Below are positions 16,911-25,631 of a stretch of 49,052 nucleotides of DNA, one piece after another (positions within the stretch are counted from its first letter, which is position 1; every line of letters begins with the position of its first letter). A model generated the notes under the pieces. That model saw nothing but the letters and a program-made list of their open reading frames with translations. It was not told where the DNA came from and did not search any database. The position numbers and the translations under genes are program-made. The DNA is from Planctomycetaceae bacterium (GTDB lineage: Bacteria; Planctomycetota; Planctomycetia; Pirellulales; PALSA-1355). The stretch spans positions 1 to 49,052 of the forward strand of contig PLYM01000073.1 of NCBI GenBank assembly GCA_003153375.1. The letters are read 5' to 3'.

Positions 16911-16938
16911 TTGACAGCAGATTCGGATTGCCTATAGT
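16911..16938 (+). promoter_or_regulatory. Near-consensus sigma-70 promoter of the PEP-CTERM gene
   Basis: A perfect TTGACA (16911-16916) is followed after 16 bases by TATAGT (16933-16938). An AT-rich UP-element-like tract (16883-16910) precedes it, striking against the GC-rich background. The PEP-CTERM start is 82 bases past the -10. Confidence 0.85.
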
Positions 16939-17019
16939 CAGCTTGATCGATTCAGGCAGATCAGTAGGCGGATTGGCGTTTGCAAACCCGTGCGATTTCA
17001 CTCGTGAAGGGAGGGTCTA

Positions 17020-17706
17020 ATGCATCGAACTCGACAGACAGTTCTCCACTGTCGAAGTGTCTGTGTGCTGGCCTTGGTGTTGGCGGCCATGCTGTCGATG
17101 ATCGGCGTCTCCGTTGCTCAAGACAACGACAATGATGCCGACGATGGCTTCTATGGCATGATGTTCAACGTGCCGGCCGTGCCCGAGGCTTTCGGCAAAA
17201 GCGGCACCGGTGGCTGGGGCGCCTTGGTGCTGACGTTCAGTGGTCCGATCGAGGGCGCCACGTTCGTCTTCAACCCCGCATGTCCGACTCCGCTGTCCGG
17301 CATGATCGACCCCACCAGCAACAATCAGACAATCCAATTGGGTCCAGGCGCCTACGGGCTGGGACCAACCGGCGGCACGATCAGCAGACCGGCCAACATC
17401 GGCGGCAATCCCAACCCCTATATTGGCCAACAATATGGCGGCTTTTGGGTGGTTGTCGAATATGAAAACGATGGCAGCGCGCCGGTGCCCACCGTAACCG
17501 GCGCCTTTTGGCAATCCAAGCTCACGACCGGCGGCAACCGCACCTGGACCATCTCGGGTGATGGCTTGGCCACCGGTGACGGGCCCGATATGACCGAGAG
17601 TGCGAGACCGCAAACGGTGGCGGTGCCTGAGCCGTCGACGTTCTTGCTCTTCGCCGGTGCCCTGGTGGCGCTGGTCGAAGTCGCACGCCGGAAACGCCGA
17701 GTCTAG
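17020..17706 (+). CDS. PEP-CTERM sorted exported protein
   Basis: The 228-residue protein starts at an ATG behind a strong GGGAGGG. It has a signal peptide to about residue 34 (ending SVAQ), then an acidic DNDNDADD linker, a Gly/Pro/Thr-rich globular domain, and a C-terminal sorting tail: VPEPS motif, a hydrophobic span TFLLFAGALVALVEV and the basic end ARRKRRV. PEP-CTERM proteins are processed by exosortase and released to the surface or matrix. No exosortase gene is in the window. The body lacks a recognised domain; it has two cysteines at most. The near-consensus promoter suggests high expression. A strong hairpin follows the stop. Confidence 0.9.
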   Translation: MHRTRQTVLHCRSVCVLALVLAAMLSMIGVSVAQDNDNDADDGFYGMMFNVPAVPEAFGKSGTGGWGALVLTFSGPIEGATFVFNPACPTPLSGMIDPTSNNQTIQLGPGAYGLGPTGGTISRPANIGGNPNPYIGQQYGGFWVVVEYENDGSAPVPTVTGAFWQSKLTTGGNRTWTISGDGLATGDGPDMTESARPQTVAVPEPSTFLLFAGALVALVEVARRKRRV

Positions 17707-17749
17707 ATTCCTTTCGGACGAGCGAATCGCACGCAAATCTCGCCCAACT

Positions 17750-17778
17750 GGCGGCGCGAGCTAACCCCTCGCGCCGCC
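17750..17778 (+). terminator. Strong inverted repeat after the PEP-CTERM gene (no U-tract)
   Basis: GGCGGCGCGAG (17750-17760) pairs perfectly with CTCGCGCCGCC (17768-17778) around a seven-base loop, eleven pairs. It is 44 bases past the PEP-CTERM stop. There is no T-run on either side, so it may protect the 3' end of a mRNA rather than terminate alone. Confidence 0.5.
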
Positions 17779-17956
17779 TTGGCGAATCCCCCCTTCATGC
17801 GTTCGAGGGTGGCGTACTTTTTCCTTCGCAGCGCCTGATCCGACCTTTTGGCTTCGGCCGTCGTCCTTTGCAAGCTCTTTGGCAAGGGATACATTTGGGT
17901 GCCCGTCGACCTCATGACAGGCTACTCACACCCCCCTATTCAAGGAGGCCGAAGCG

Positions 17957-19393
17957 TTGAAGTGCCGCACCTTCACGGCGGAAGATCAGGCCGCATTCGC
18001 TGAACTGTCGGGTGATTACAACCCGTTGCACGTCGATGCCGTGGCCGCGCGGCGGTTGCTGTATCGCGCGCCGGTCGTGCACGAGCTGAATGCTCTGATG
18101 TGGGCCTTGGACGCCTGGTTGGAAGACCGCGGCGAACCGCTTGAAATCAGTTCGCTCGCAGGCCGATTCTTCCAGCCCATCCGTGTTGGCGACGCCGTGC
18201 GACTGGCCCTGACCCATCAGGACGAAAGCCACGTGGGCATGGAACTATTCGTCGGTGATACCGTTGCCGGGGAAACGGTCGTGGGCACGGTCGAGTTCGA
18301 GTGGGTCAAAGCCGAGCCCAAGCGGGCCGAGTATCTGGAAGCCCGCTTTCCCGAAAAGCACGAGCCGCGCGTGTTGGCGGCCGCTGAGATGGAGGGCCGC
18401 GGCGGTACGCTGGGCCTGTGTTTGAATACCGAGGCGACCGCCCGGCTGTTTCCGCAATTGGCTCGCTGCTGCACGCCGCTCGAGATCGCCACGCTGTTGG
18501 CCACCACGCGGCTGGTCGGCATGGAATGTCCGGGGCTGCACTCGCTGTTCAGCGAGCTGCGACTGCGAGCGGCCCCGACGGACCGCGAAAGCACCTTGAC
18601 CTATGTGGTTACCGAAGCCAACCAGCAACGCGGCACGGTCGTGATGGATATCGCAGCGCCGGGCCTGACGGGCCAGGTCAAAGCCTCGTTGCGGCCGGCG
18701 CCCGCGGAGCAAGCGAGCTACGCCGAACTTCGCGCGCGGGTCAAGGCGGACGAGTTTGCCGGACAGCGGGCCTTAGTCGTCGGCGGTTTGCGCGGGCTGG
18801 GCGAAGTGGTGGCCAAGCTGCTGGCCGCCGGAGGGTCGGACGTAAAAGTCACCTATCATCTCGGCGAACAGGAAGCCCACCATATCGTCGACGAGATCAA
18901 GTCGTGCGGCGGCTCGGCCGGCTGCGTTGCCTGCAACGTGCTGTCGACCGAGCAGCAGCCTCTGGTCGAATCGCTCAATGGCTGGCGACCCACGCACGTC
19001 TATTATTTTGCGACGCCCTACATTTTCTCGGGCACGAACGTCGCGTTTTCGCCCCCTTTGTTCCACAGCTTTTGCGATTACTATCTGACTGGCTTCTTGA
19101 ACGTCATGAACGCGATACCCACCGCCGAGGTGACCAAAGTCTTTCATCCCTCGAGTGTTGTCGTCGAGGAGCCCACCGCCGACATGGCCGAATTCGCCGT
19201 GGCAAAATCAGCGGCCGAGGCTTTGTGTGCCTACCTGGAAAGCAGCAAGCAAGGTCTGTTCGTCTATCGCCCTCGCCTGGCGCGCATGGCCACCGATCAG
19301 ACGGTGGCCATGGCACCGGCCGACCGTCAGGATCCCGCGCCGGCGATGATCGAACATTTGCGCATCTTTCGTGATACCGCCGCGGCGCGGTAG
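17957..19393 (+). CDS. MaoC hot-dog / SDR fusion protein
   Basis: A TTG start at 17957 is supported by AAGGAGG eight bases upstream. The 478-residue protein begins with a MaoC-type hot-dog domain (about 1-120) carrying FAELSGDYNPLHVD, the Asp-His hydratase pair; the following segment has VVHELN where IAHG is usual. The middle (about 135-240) is probably a second hot-dog. The C-terminal half is an SDR/ketoreductase fold with GGLRGLGE and the Asp/Asn strand ACNV. In the active-site helix the expected Tyr-x-x-x-Lys reads FAVAK, so the catalytic Tyr is replaced by Phe, while Lys and the Ser (PSS) remain. It probably acts on acyl thioesters or works as an altered reductase; the pathway is unknown. 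Confidence 0.8.
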   Translation: MKCRTFTAEDQAAFAELSGDYNPLHVDAVAARRLLYRAPVVHELNALMWALDAWLEDRGEPLEISSLAGRFFQPIRVGDAVRLALTHQDESHVGMELFVGDTVAGETVVGTVEFEWVKAEPKRAEYLEARFPEKHEPRVLAAAEMEGRGGTLGLCLNTEATARLFPQLARCCTPLEIATLLATTRLVGMECPGLHSLFSELRLRAAPTDRESTLTYVVTEANQQRGTVVMDIAAPGLTGQVKASLRPAPAEQASYAELRARVKADEFAGQRALVVGGLRGLGEVVAKLLAAGGSDVKVTYHLGEQEAHHIVDEIKSCGGSAGCVACNVLSTEQQPLVESLNGWRPTHVYYFATPYIFSGTNVAFSPPLFHSFCDYYLTGFLNVMNAIPTAEVTKVFHPSSVVVEEPTADMAEFAVAKSAAEALCAYLESSKQGLFVYRPRLARMATDQTVAMAPADRQDPAPAMIEHLRIFRDTAAAR

Positions 19394-19465
19394 GCTGCGG
19401 CACGAGCGACGTTCGCGCCGTCCAGCTTTGTGGAACAGTTCCGATCTGTAGCAAGGAGCCATGGC

Positions 19466-19960
19466 ATGCCGGTCGATCGTAAGACGGTAACGGGCCGACG
19501 CAAGTTGAGGTTCGACTCGTTTGACGCCATGCTCTTGGACGCTGAGCATCTCGTTTCCTCGCCTGGCGTGCGAACACTCGGCAACTGGCCGCTCGGTAAC
19601 TTGCTCACCCATCTGGCCGCGGCCATGAATCTTTCGGTGGAAGGCATTCCTTTCAAGGCGGCCTGGTATATTCGCCTGCTCGGTCCGCGGATCAAACGCA
19701 GGGTTCTCGCGAAGGGCATGTCTCCCGGGTTCAACTTGCCGCGCAGTCGCGATCGCGGCGCGTTCCCGGAGCCCGCTTCACCGCAAGTCGCGCTCGAATC
19801 GTTGCGTGCTGCCGTGTCGCGCGTCCAGCGCGAACAGATGACCGCCACTCATCCGGTTTTCGGCCGGTTGACCCACGACGAATGGTCGCAGTTTCACTTG
19901 CGACACGCCGAGATGCACCTCAGCTTTGCAGTACCAGCCGATGTTTCGGCCGCCGTTTGA
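19466..19960 (+). CDS. DUF1569 / DinB-like protein
   Basis: The start ATG at 19466 has AGGAG seven bases upstream; another ATG at 19461 is out of frame. The 164-residue protein matches the DUF1569 pattern: RKLRFDSFDAMLLDAEHL, NWPLGNLLTHLAAAMNLSVEG, the PGFNLPRSRD loop and the C-terminal THDEWSQFHLRHAEMHLSFA. These are the histidines of a DinB-like four-helix metal-binding bundle. The biochemical role of the family is unknown; some relatives transfer thiols. It begins 72 bases after the fusion gene and may share its transcript. Confidence 0.82.
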   Translation: MPVDRKTVTGRRKLRFDSFDAMLLDAEHLVSSPGVRTLGNWPLGNLLTHLAAAMNLSVEGIPFKAAWYIRLLGPRIKRRVLAKGMSPGFNLPRSRDRGAFPEPASPQVALESLRAAVSRVQREQMTATHPVFGRLTHDEWSQFHLRHAEMHLSFAVPADVSAAV

Positions 19961-19992
19961 GGATGTCTGTCGCCGCATCGGCCTTCGGCAAC

Positions 19993-20838
19993 TCAGGGCG
20001 CGGTCAGCCGGCGCTGATACCGTGACAACCGATCACTTCCGTTGCGCTGGTCGACATGGCCGAGCGCCAGGGCCACCAGATCGATGGACCGATACAAGTC
20101 GTGCGTCACGAGCGCGATCTTCATCAACGCCTCGCTGGAGAGCTTTGCGAAGTCCGTAAATCGTCGCACATAGACCGCGTCGGACCACAGCGTCTGGCTC
20201 AAGCCGGAGTAGATGCTGTCGCGGACCAGCATCGGCTTGAACACCCGGCTGACCATGGGGCCGAACCGATGCAGCAAGAACCCGGCGGCGCGCAACTCCT
20301 GGTCGACATCAGCGAACAGCGGCTGATTCTTGTAGAACGGAACGAACTGCGCTTCCGTTTCGACAACCAGTGTCGACGTCAACTTGCGTTGCGCCCCGCG
20401 CAGCACCGACAACTCGCTGCCTTGCACGTCGAGTTTCAAATAATCGATGCTGTCCACTTCGGCCAGGTCGTCGAGCCTGTGCGTGGTGATGCTCCGACGG
20501 TCGACGACGCGTCCCCATTCGCCGAACCCCTGAAAAGCCGCGAGAATTTCCATGTCGGGTTCATACAGCGAGCTCATGCCCGGCGACTGACAAACATGGA
20601 GCGTGGCCGCGCTTCCGTCGCCAATGGCATAGGGCAGATAGGTGGCCACGGCGCTACCTTGCGCTTGCAACTTGCGGCAGGCCTCGGCATCTGGCTCGAA
20701 GCCCACGACTCTGGCAGCGCCCCGATCGACCAATTGCTGATAGGGCGGCTCGCCGTCGACCGGGCTCGACCCGATTTCGACGATCCGCAGCGTGGGCAGA
20801 TCGTCGAATAACTTCGTCAGCGAAAAGTCGATGCCCAT
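19993..20838 (-). CDS. FkbM-family SAM methyltransferase
   Basis: The 281-residue protein has an AdoMet-binding motif near the start (RIVEIGSSPVDGEP, then VVGFEPDAEAC with the acidic residue binding the ribose) and the FkbM signature IDYLKLDVQGSELSVLRGA near residue 135. FkbM enzymes O-methylate sugars or natural products, often surface polysaccharide. A C-terminal extension of about 60 residues (YVRRFTDF onward) is helical. It starts 18 bases after the M19 dipeptidase stop and may be co-transcribed, but a functional link is not evident. No glycosyltransferase is nearby. Confidence 0.88.
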   Translation of the reverse strand: MGIDFSLTKLFDDLPTLRIVEIGSSPVDGEPPYQQLVDRGAARVVGFEPDAEACRKLQAQGSAVATYLPYAIGDGSAATLHVCQSPGMSSLYEPDMEILAAFQGFGEWGRVVDRRSITTHRLDDLAEVDSIDYLKLDVQGSELSVLRGAQRKLTSTLVVETEAQFVPFYKNQPLFADVDQELRAAGFLLHRFGPMVSRVFKPMLVRDSIYSGLSQTLWSDAVYVRRFTDFAKLSSEALMKIALVTHDLYRSIDLVALALGHVDQRNGSDRLSRYQRRLTAP

Positions 20839-20856
20839 GACCGTCTGGCCGCCTCG

Positions 20857-22179
20857 TCATTTCGACTCGGGCGAATTCTTGGGTTTTTCCGCGGCCATTT
20901 GATGGGCCGTTTGTTCGGCGCCGCGCATCGCACGCAGCACGTTGCCCCCCAGGATCTTGCGAATATCGGCCTCGCTGTAGCCGCGGTCCAACAGGCCCTG
21001 CGTAATCTTGGGATACGTCGAAACGTCTTCCAGTTGTCGCGGGACGGCTTCGATGCCGTCAAAGTCCGAGCCCAGGCCCACGTGGTCCACGCCTGCCACG
21101 CGAACGATGTGGTCGATGTGATCGAGCACCAGGTGTACCGAGCCGGCATCGATCGGGTTCTCTAGCGCCCAGCGGCGCATCTCGGCCCGAATTTTCTCGT
21201 TGTCGCGGCCGAATTTCTTTTCCAGTTCGCGGCGCACGCCGATCGCCCGTTTGCCCCGCTCGGCGGCACTGGCCACGATGAAACCCGGATAGAAGTTGAC
21301 CATCACCACACCGCCGTTGGCCGCCGTCAGCTTGAGCACGTCGTCGGGCACGTTGCGGGGATGATCCGCCAGCGCTCGGGCCGAAGAATGGGAGAAAATG
21401 ACCGGCGCACGGCTGATCCGCAGCGCGTGCTTCATCGTCGGCACCGACACGTGCGAAAGATCAACCAGCATGCCCAAGCGGTTCATTTCGCGCACGACTT
21501 CCTCTCCAAACGGCGTGAGCCCGCCGTGTCGCTCTTCGTCCGTGGCTGAGTCGGCCCAATCGAGCGTGTCGGAGTGGGTCAGGGTCATGTAGCGCGCGCC
21601 CTCGGCGTACAACTGCCTGAGCACCGCGAGCGAGTTTTCGATCGAATGCCCCCCTTCCACGCCGATCAGCGAGGCAATCTTGCCGCTCTTCGAGATCCGC
21701 TCCACGTCGTCCACCGTGCCGGCCAGTTCGAACACGTCGGGATAGCGGACCATCATGGCTTTGACCAAGGCGATTTGCTCGAGCGTGGTCGCCAGCGCCC
21801 GGCCGTCGTGTCGCGTGCTGGCCGGCACGAAGACGGACCAGAACTGGGCCTTGACGCCTCCCTGCCGCAATCGCGGAATGTCGGTGTGCAACTCAGGCTG
21901 CGGCTGCGCGATATCCAGCTTCTCGAACGACAGCGTGCCCCGCTCGCGCAACTTCCACGGCAAGTCGTTGTGGCCATCGATCAACATCGCGCCGCCGTGT
22001 ACCGCCCGCGCTTGATCGGAGACCACGATTGGCGCCTCCGGTTTCGCGGAGGTCGACGCCGGCGGCTCTGCGATGGCCCCACGCGCAAAAAGAATCAGAC
22101 CGCTAGCCGCGATGAGGTGCAAAAATTCCGCGGATGGATCGTTGCACGACGATTTGAATCTCCTCTTCAACAGGCGCAC
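20857..22179 (-). CDS. Membrane dipeptidase, peptidase family M19
   Basis: The 440-residue protein is a TIM-barrel zinc dipeptidase of the renal dipeptidase family. Ligands are visible: H70 and D72 in DGHNDLPW, the bridging E175 in GVEGGHSIE, and the histidines of DLSHVS and FSHSSAR. The HVGLGSDFDG segment closes the site. A hydrophobic stretch (HLIAASGLILFARGAIA) about 20-37 suggests export, although the n-region is unusually long. The GTG at 22179 has no good ribosome-binding site, so a start further in, such as the TTG just before the hydrophobic stretch, is possible. Such enzymes cleave dipeptides, including D-amino-acid ones. Confidence 0.9.
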   Translation of the reverse strand: MRLLKRRFKSSCNDPSAEFLHLIAASGLILFARGAIAEPPASTSAKPEAPIVVSDQARAVHGGAMLIDGHNDLPWKLRERGTLSFEKLDIAQPQPELHTDIPRLRQGGVKAQFWSVFVPASTRHDGRALATTLEQIALVKAMMVRYPDVFELAGTVDDVERISKSGKIASLIGVEGGHSIENSLAVLRQLYAEGARYMTLTHSDTLDWADSATDEERHGGLTPFGEEVVREMNRLGMLVDLSHVSVPTMKHALRISRAPVIFSHSSARALADHPRNVPDDVLKLTAANGGVVMVNFYPGFIVASAAERGKRAIGVRRELEKKFGRDNEKIRAEMRRWALENPIDAGSVHLVLDHIDHIVRVAGVDHVGLGSDFDGIEAVPRQLEDVSTYPKITQGLLDRGYSEADIRKILGGNVLRAMRGAEQTAHQMAAEKPKNSPESK

Positions 22180-22283
22180 GCGGCCATGAAAAATCAGTAT
22201 ACTGGCCTGTCACAACACCGGGTAGCGTGGCGCCGGTTGTCGCGCCCCTTGCCGCAGACTAGCGCTTACCGACCGAGGATGTC

Positions 22284-22793
22284 ATGAGTATCAGCAAATC
22301 TCTGTTGCCCGAATACGATCACGAGATGGCGAATACCCGCAAGGTCCTGGAACGCATTCCCGACGACAAGTTGACGTGGAAGGCCCATCCTAAGTCGAAC
22401 ACGATCGGTTGGGTCGGCATGCACCTGGCGGATATTCCTAGCTGGGTCGCGATGACCTTGCAGCACGACTCCTTCGATGTCGCGCCGCCCGGCAAGGAGC
22501 CCTATCGAACGCCGCCGGCCACCTCGCGGCAAGCAATCCTGGGCGTCTTTGACAAAAACGTGGCGGCGGGCCGTCAGGCCATCGCCGCCACCGACGATGA
22601 CCGCTTCGCCGAGCCCTGGTCGTTGCTCAGCGGGGGGCAAACGGTCATGACCATGCCCCGAATCGCGGTGATCCGTACCTGGGTGCTCAATCACAGCATT
22701 CATCATCGCGGCCATCTGTGCGTCTACTTGCGACTGAACGACGTCCCCGTGCCTGCGATGTACGGACCCTCAGCCGATGACTCCGGACAGTAG
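22284..22793 (+). CDS. DinB-family metal-binding protein
   Basis: A 169-residue four-helix bundle protein. The three metal-site histidines of the DinB fold are present: one in GWVGMHLADIPSW and two in NHSIHHRGHLCVYLRL. The C-terminal VPVPAMYGPSADD motif is typical of the YfiT/DinB subgroup. Members are proposed thiol-dependent transferases or hydrolases; a specific substrate cannot be told. ATG at 22284 with GAGG upstream. It is divergent from the dipeptidase and converges with mutM. Confidence 0.88.
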   Translation: MSISKSLLPEYDHEMANTRKVLERIPDDKLTWKAHPKSNTIGWVGMHLADIPSWVAMTLQHDSFDVAPPGKEPYRTPPATSRQAILGVFDKNVAAGRQAIAATDDDRFAEPWSLLSGGQTVMTMPRIAVIRTWVLNHSIHHRGHLCVYLRLNDVPVPAMYGPSADDSGQ

Positions 22794-22850
22794 ACGCATC
22801 GCGATACAGGAAGCTGACGCGGAACCCGGCGATGAACGCGGTCACGCTGC

Positions 22851-23711
22851 TTACTGCTGCCTCTGTGTTCGCGCTTTGCGTCCCTGACAATTGGGGCAGA
22901 AGAACGTCGAGCGCTGAGCCTGCACGATCCGCTCGATCTTGGCCCGCTGGCAGCCGGGGCAGAGCTCGCCGGCGCGGTCATAGACGCGGTGGTGGTTTTG
23001 ATAGCCGCCCTGCTGGTTGAGTGCGTTGCGATAGGTGCCGTCGCCCAGCGTCGAGCCCTCGTGGCGAATGGCCAGTTCCAGAACCTCGACAAGCGCCGTC
23101 TGAATGCCATCCCACTGTGCCGTTCGCAATTGATCGCAGCGCCGCCGCGGGTCGACGCCGGCCAGGTGCAGGATTTCGCTGGCGTACAAGTTACCCACTC
23201 CCGCGACGGCCTTCTGATCGAGCAGGGCGACCTTGATCGCCCGACGGCTACCGGCCAGGCGTTCTTGCAATCCTCCTTCGGCGAGCGCCAGCGCATCGGG
23301 CCCGAGCTTGTCCTCGCCGTAGAACTGTTCGAACTCCGCCGGCGTGACTAGCCGCACGAGCCCTAACCCGCGCCGGTCCCAAAACAGCAGCTCCTCGTGC
23401 TTCCTCCCGGAGAGGCTGATGCGGAGTCGCAGATGTTCGCTCGTGGGCGGGGCAGCCAGCAGCACCAGGCCGGTCATCCGCGGCTCGAAAATGATCGCGT
23501 CCGAGGAATCGAGCCGCACGACAACCCGCTTGCCGACGCGATCGATGGCGACGATCGAGCGGCCCACGACGCGTCGCCGCAGCGTGGCCGGTTTGGGCGA
23601 GATCAGGATCGGCCGCTTGCCGCAGGCCGGGATTTCGAGATCCTCGATCCGGCTGCCCACGATCGGCAAGATTCCGCGCCGCATCGTTTCGACTTCCGGA
23701 AGCTCGGGCAC
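22851..23711 (-). CDS. mutM: Formamidopyrimidine-DNA glycosylase
   Basis: MutM excises 8-oxoguanine and ring-opened purines and nicks the abasic site. The start is the GTG at 23711, because the mature N-terminus must be Pro2-Glu3 (PELPEVE), the catalytic nucleophile and acid. A longer frame to 23774 would block this. The 286-residue protein also has the family lysine in DRVGKRVVVRL, the helix-two-turn-helix motif VAGVGNLYASEILHLAGV and a C-terminal zinc finger (CPGCQ...FFCPNCQ) with R/Q before the second pair. It is on its own, convergent with the DinB gene. Confidence 0.95.
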   Translation of the reverse strand: MPELPEVETMRRGILPIVGSRIEDLEIPACGKRPILISPKPATLRRRVVGRSIVAIDRVGKRVVVRLDSSDAIIFEPRMTGLVLLAAPPTSEHLRLRISLSGRKHEELLFWDRRGLGLVRLVTPAEFEQFYGEDKLGPDALALAEGGLQERLAGSRRAIKVALLDQKAVAGVGNLYASEILHLAGVDPRRRCDQLRTAQWDGIQTALVEVLELAIRHEGSTLGDGTYRNALNQQGGYQNHHRVYDRAGELCPGCQRAKIERIVQAQRSTFFCPNCQGRKARTQRQQ

Positions 23712-23852
23712 GCGCGTGATCTCCGCGAGAATGAAGGACGGCGAATTGTATCGCCGTTCGACGGCGGCGGGCAAGGAGCCGGCATTCGCTGGCGTTCACC
23801 GCGACGGGGCGGTAAATTAGTCCGCAGCGGCGGGCGGTGCCCCAGGCCTCTT

Positions 23853-23903
23853 CCCGCTTTCAATCACGGCCCGCTTTCGATCACGCCCCGCTATCGATCC
23901 GAG
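23853..23903 (+). repeat. Three tandem imperfect 17-base repeats
   Basis: Units at 23853-23869, 23870-23886 and 23887-23903 share CCCGCT(T/A)TC(A/G)ATC and sit directly head to tail. The last ends nine bases before the start codon of the ABM gene, covering the place where its leader or operator would be. Confidence 0.8.
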
Positions 23904-23912
23904 AGACTCCCC

Positions 23913-24206
23913 ATGCTGCATCTCAATGTCTGGCTGACAGTAAAGGATCCGGCCGACGTGGCCAAGGTCCGCCAGTTGTTGTCGCAGGCGGCCGGCAAAT
24001 CGCGCGCGGAGCCGGGCTGCAAGCGGTTCGAGGTCTATCACTCGACCGCCGACGAGACGAAATTCCTGCTCAACGAGCATTGGGAGTCGCAGGAAGCGAT
24101 CGATGGCCACCGCAAGGGCTACGCCTACACGCAGATTTATCAGCCCCAGGTGCTGCCGCTGGTCACCCGCGAGGGGCACCCCTCGCACCTGGTTGAGCCC
24201 AGCTAG
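23913..24206 (+). CDS. ABM-domain (antibiotic biosynthesis monooxygenase fold) protein
   Basis: Ninety-seven residues with the dimeric alpha/beta-barrel pattern: HLNVWLTVKDPADVAKVRQLLSQ, the AEPGCKRFEVYHS strand, and NEHWESQEAIDGHRKG, where family members carry the E-W-xx-xx-A-xx-H core. Some are cofactor-free quinone monooxygenases, others haem-degrading or unknown. The start ATG at 23913 has GAGAG upstream and lies nine bases after a 17-base tandem repeat. It stands upstream of trpB by 166 bases but has no evident role in tryptophan synthesis. Confidence 0.83.
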   Translation: MLHLNVWLTVKDPADVAKVRQLLSQAAGKSRAEPGCKRFEVYHSTADETKFLLNEHWESQEAIDGHRKGYAYTQIYQPQVLPLVTREGHPSHLVEPS

Positions 24207-24372
24207 CGATTCGTGCGGCGCCTCACGCTTTTGTTGAAGGGCTGGCTCGCGCGCGGCTCGCGCCGCCACCCTTGCCCTGGACGATGGCCGTCGTAACAAT
24301 ACAATCTTGCTTGGTTTAGGCGTCTGAATGTCCTTGTCGCATGTCCTGACTTCCAGAAATTGAGATCGCCCG

Positions 24373-25569
24373 ATGCCCGCGAGTAGCAGCGTTCCCAACA
24401 GTGCCGGGCGTTTCGGCGACTTTGGCGGCCGTTATGTGCCTGAGACGCTGATTCGCGCGCTCGACGAGCTGTCGGCCGAATATGCCAAGGCCCGCGTCGA
24501 CCCGGCTTTTCAAGCGGAACTCGACGACTTGCTGCACCATTACGTCGGCCGTCCTTCGCCGCTCTACCACGCCCGACGGCTGAGCCAGGAGTGCGGCGGC
24601 GCGCAGATCTATCTCAAGCGAGAGGATCTGAATCACACCGGCGCCCACAAGATCAACAACACACTCGGGCAGGCCTTGCTCACGATCCGTATGGGCAAGA
24701 AGCGTGTGATTGCCGAGACCGGCGCCGGGCAGCACGGGGTGGCCACGGCCACGGCCTGTGCGCGATTCGGACTCGACTGCGTAGTCTTTATGGGCGAGGA
24801 GGACATTCGCCGCCAGGCGCCCAACGTATTCAGCATGAAACTGCTGGGAGCCGAGGTGCGGCCCGTGACCACCGGTTCGCGCACGTTGCGCGACGCCATC
24901 AACGAAGCCATGCGCGAGTGGATGAACTCGGTCGAGACGACTCACTACATTCTGGGCTCGGTCGTCGGTCCGCATCCGTTTCCGGTCATCGTCCGCGATT
25001 TTCAGGCCGTCATCGGTCGCGAAACGATCGAGCAGTCGCGGCAACAGCTCGGCCGGCTGCCGAGTCTGGTCGTGGCCTGCGTCGGCGGCGGCAGCAACGC
25101 GGCCGGCATGTTCTATCCGTTTGTCGAGCATACTGGGGTCGAACTGGTCGGCGTCGAAGCCGGCGGCCGCTCGTCGCAGCCCGGCGACCATGCCTCGCCG
25201 CTCTCCTATGGCCAACCCGGCGTGTTGCACGGCAGCTATAGCTATGTGATGCAGGATGAGGACGGTCAGACGTGCGACGTCCATTCCGTCTCGGCCGGCC
25301 TTGACTACCCGGGCGTTGGCCCCGAGCACAGCTATTGGAAAGACGCCGGCCGCGTGAGCTACACCTGCTGCCGCGACAACGACGCGTTGGCCGCCTTCAA
25401 CTCCTTGGCCCGCACCGAAGGCATCCTGCCAGCGTTGGAAAGCTCGCACGCCGTGGCGAAAGCCATGGAGCTGGCCCGCAGCCGTCCCGAAACCGACACC
25501 ATCGTCGTCTGCCTTTCCGGCCGCGGCGACAAAGACGCCGCCGAAATCGCCCGCCTCACCGCCAGTTAG
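24373..25569 (+). CDS. trpB: Tryptophan synthase beta chain
   Basis: TrpB condenses indole with serine using PLP. The 398-residue protein has the PLP lysine K93 in HTGAHKINN, the [10 protein letters not shown] substrate loop with catalytic Glu (ETGAGQ), the phosphate-binding glycine run [10 protein letters not shown], and the C-terminal LSGRGDKD with the serine contacting the pyridine ring. It is the canonical TrpB1 type, matching the adjacent trpA with which it forms an alpha2-beta2 complex and indole tunnel. The rest of the trp genes are not in the window. The upstream 166 bases show no leader peptide with Trp codons that I can see. Confidence 0.97.
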   Translation: MPASSSVPNSAGRFGDFGGRYVPETLIRALDELSAEYAKARVDPAFQAELDDLLHHYVGRPSPLYHARRLSQECGGAQIYLKREDLNHTGAHKINNTLGQALLTIRMGKKRVIAETGAGQHGVATATACARFGLDCVVFMGEEDIRRQAPNVFSMKLLGAEVRPVTTGSRTLRDAINEAMREWMNSVETTHYILGSVVGPHPFPVIVRDFQAVIGRETIEQSRQQLGRLPSLVVACVGGGSNAAGMFYPFVEHTGVELVGVEAGGRSSQPGDHASPLSYGQPGVLHGSYSYVMQDEDGQTCDVHSVSAGLDYPGVGPEHSYWKDAGRVSYTCCRDNDALAAFNSLARTEGILPALESSHAVAKAMELARSRPETDTIVVCLSGRGDKDAAEIARLTAS

Positions 25570-25591
25570 CAGTCGTCGTTTTCGCTTCTCC

Positions 25592-25631
25592 TTTTTCATC
25601 CTTCATCCTTCCGCCTTCATCCTCCTCTTCC
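25592..25631 (+). promoter_or_regulatory. Pyrimidine-rich translation leader of trpA
   Basis: Immediately before the trpA ATG is a run built on CATCCTT units with no Shine-Dalgarno. Its first 21 bases (25592-25612) are identical to 42121-42141 before pssA, and both stand 18-19 bases from the ATG. This suggests a shared leader element. Confidence 0.55.

Noticed and set aside
24207-24372. trp leader peptide or T-box before trpB
   Set aside because: No run of Trp codons and no T-box or paired terminator/antiterminator could be recognised in these 166 bases.
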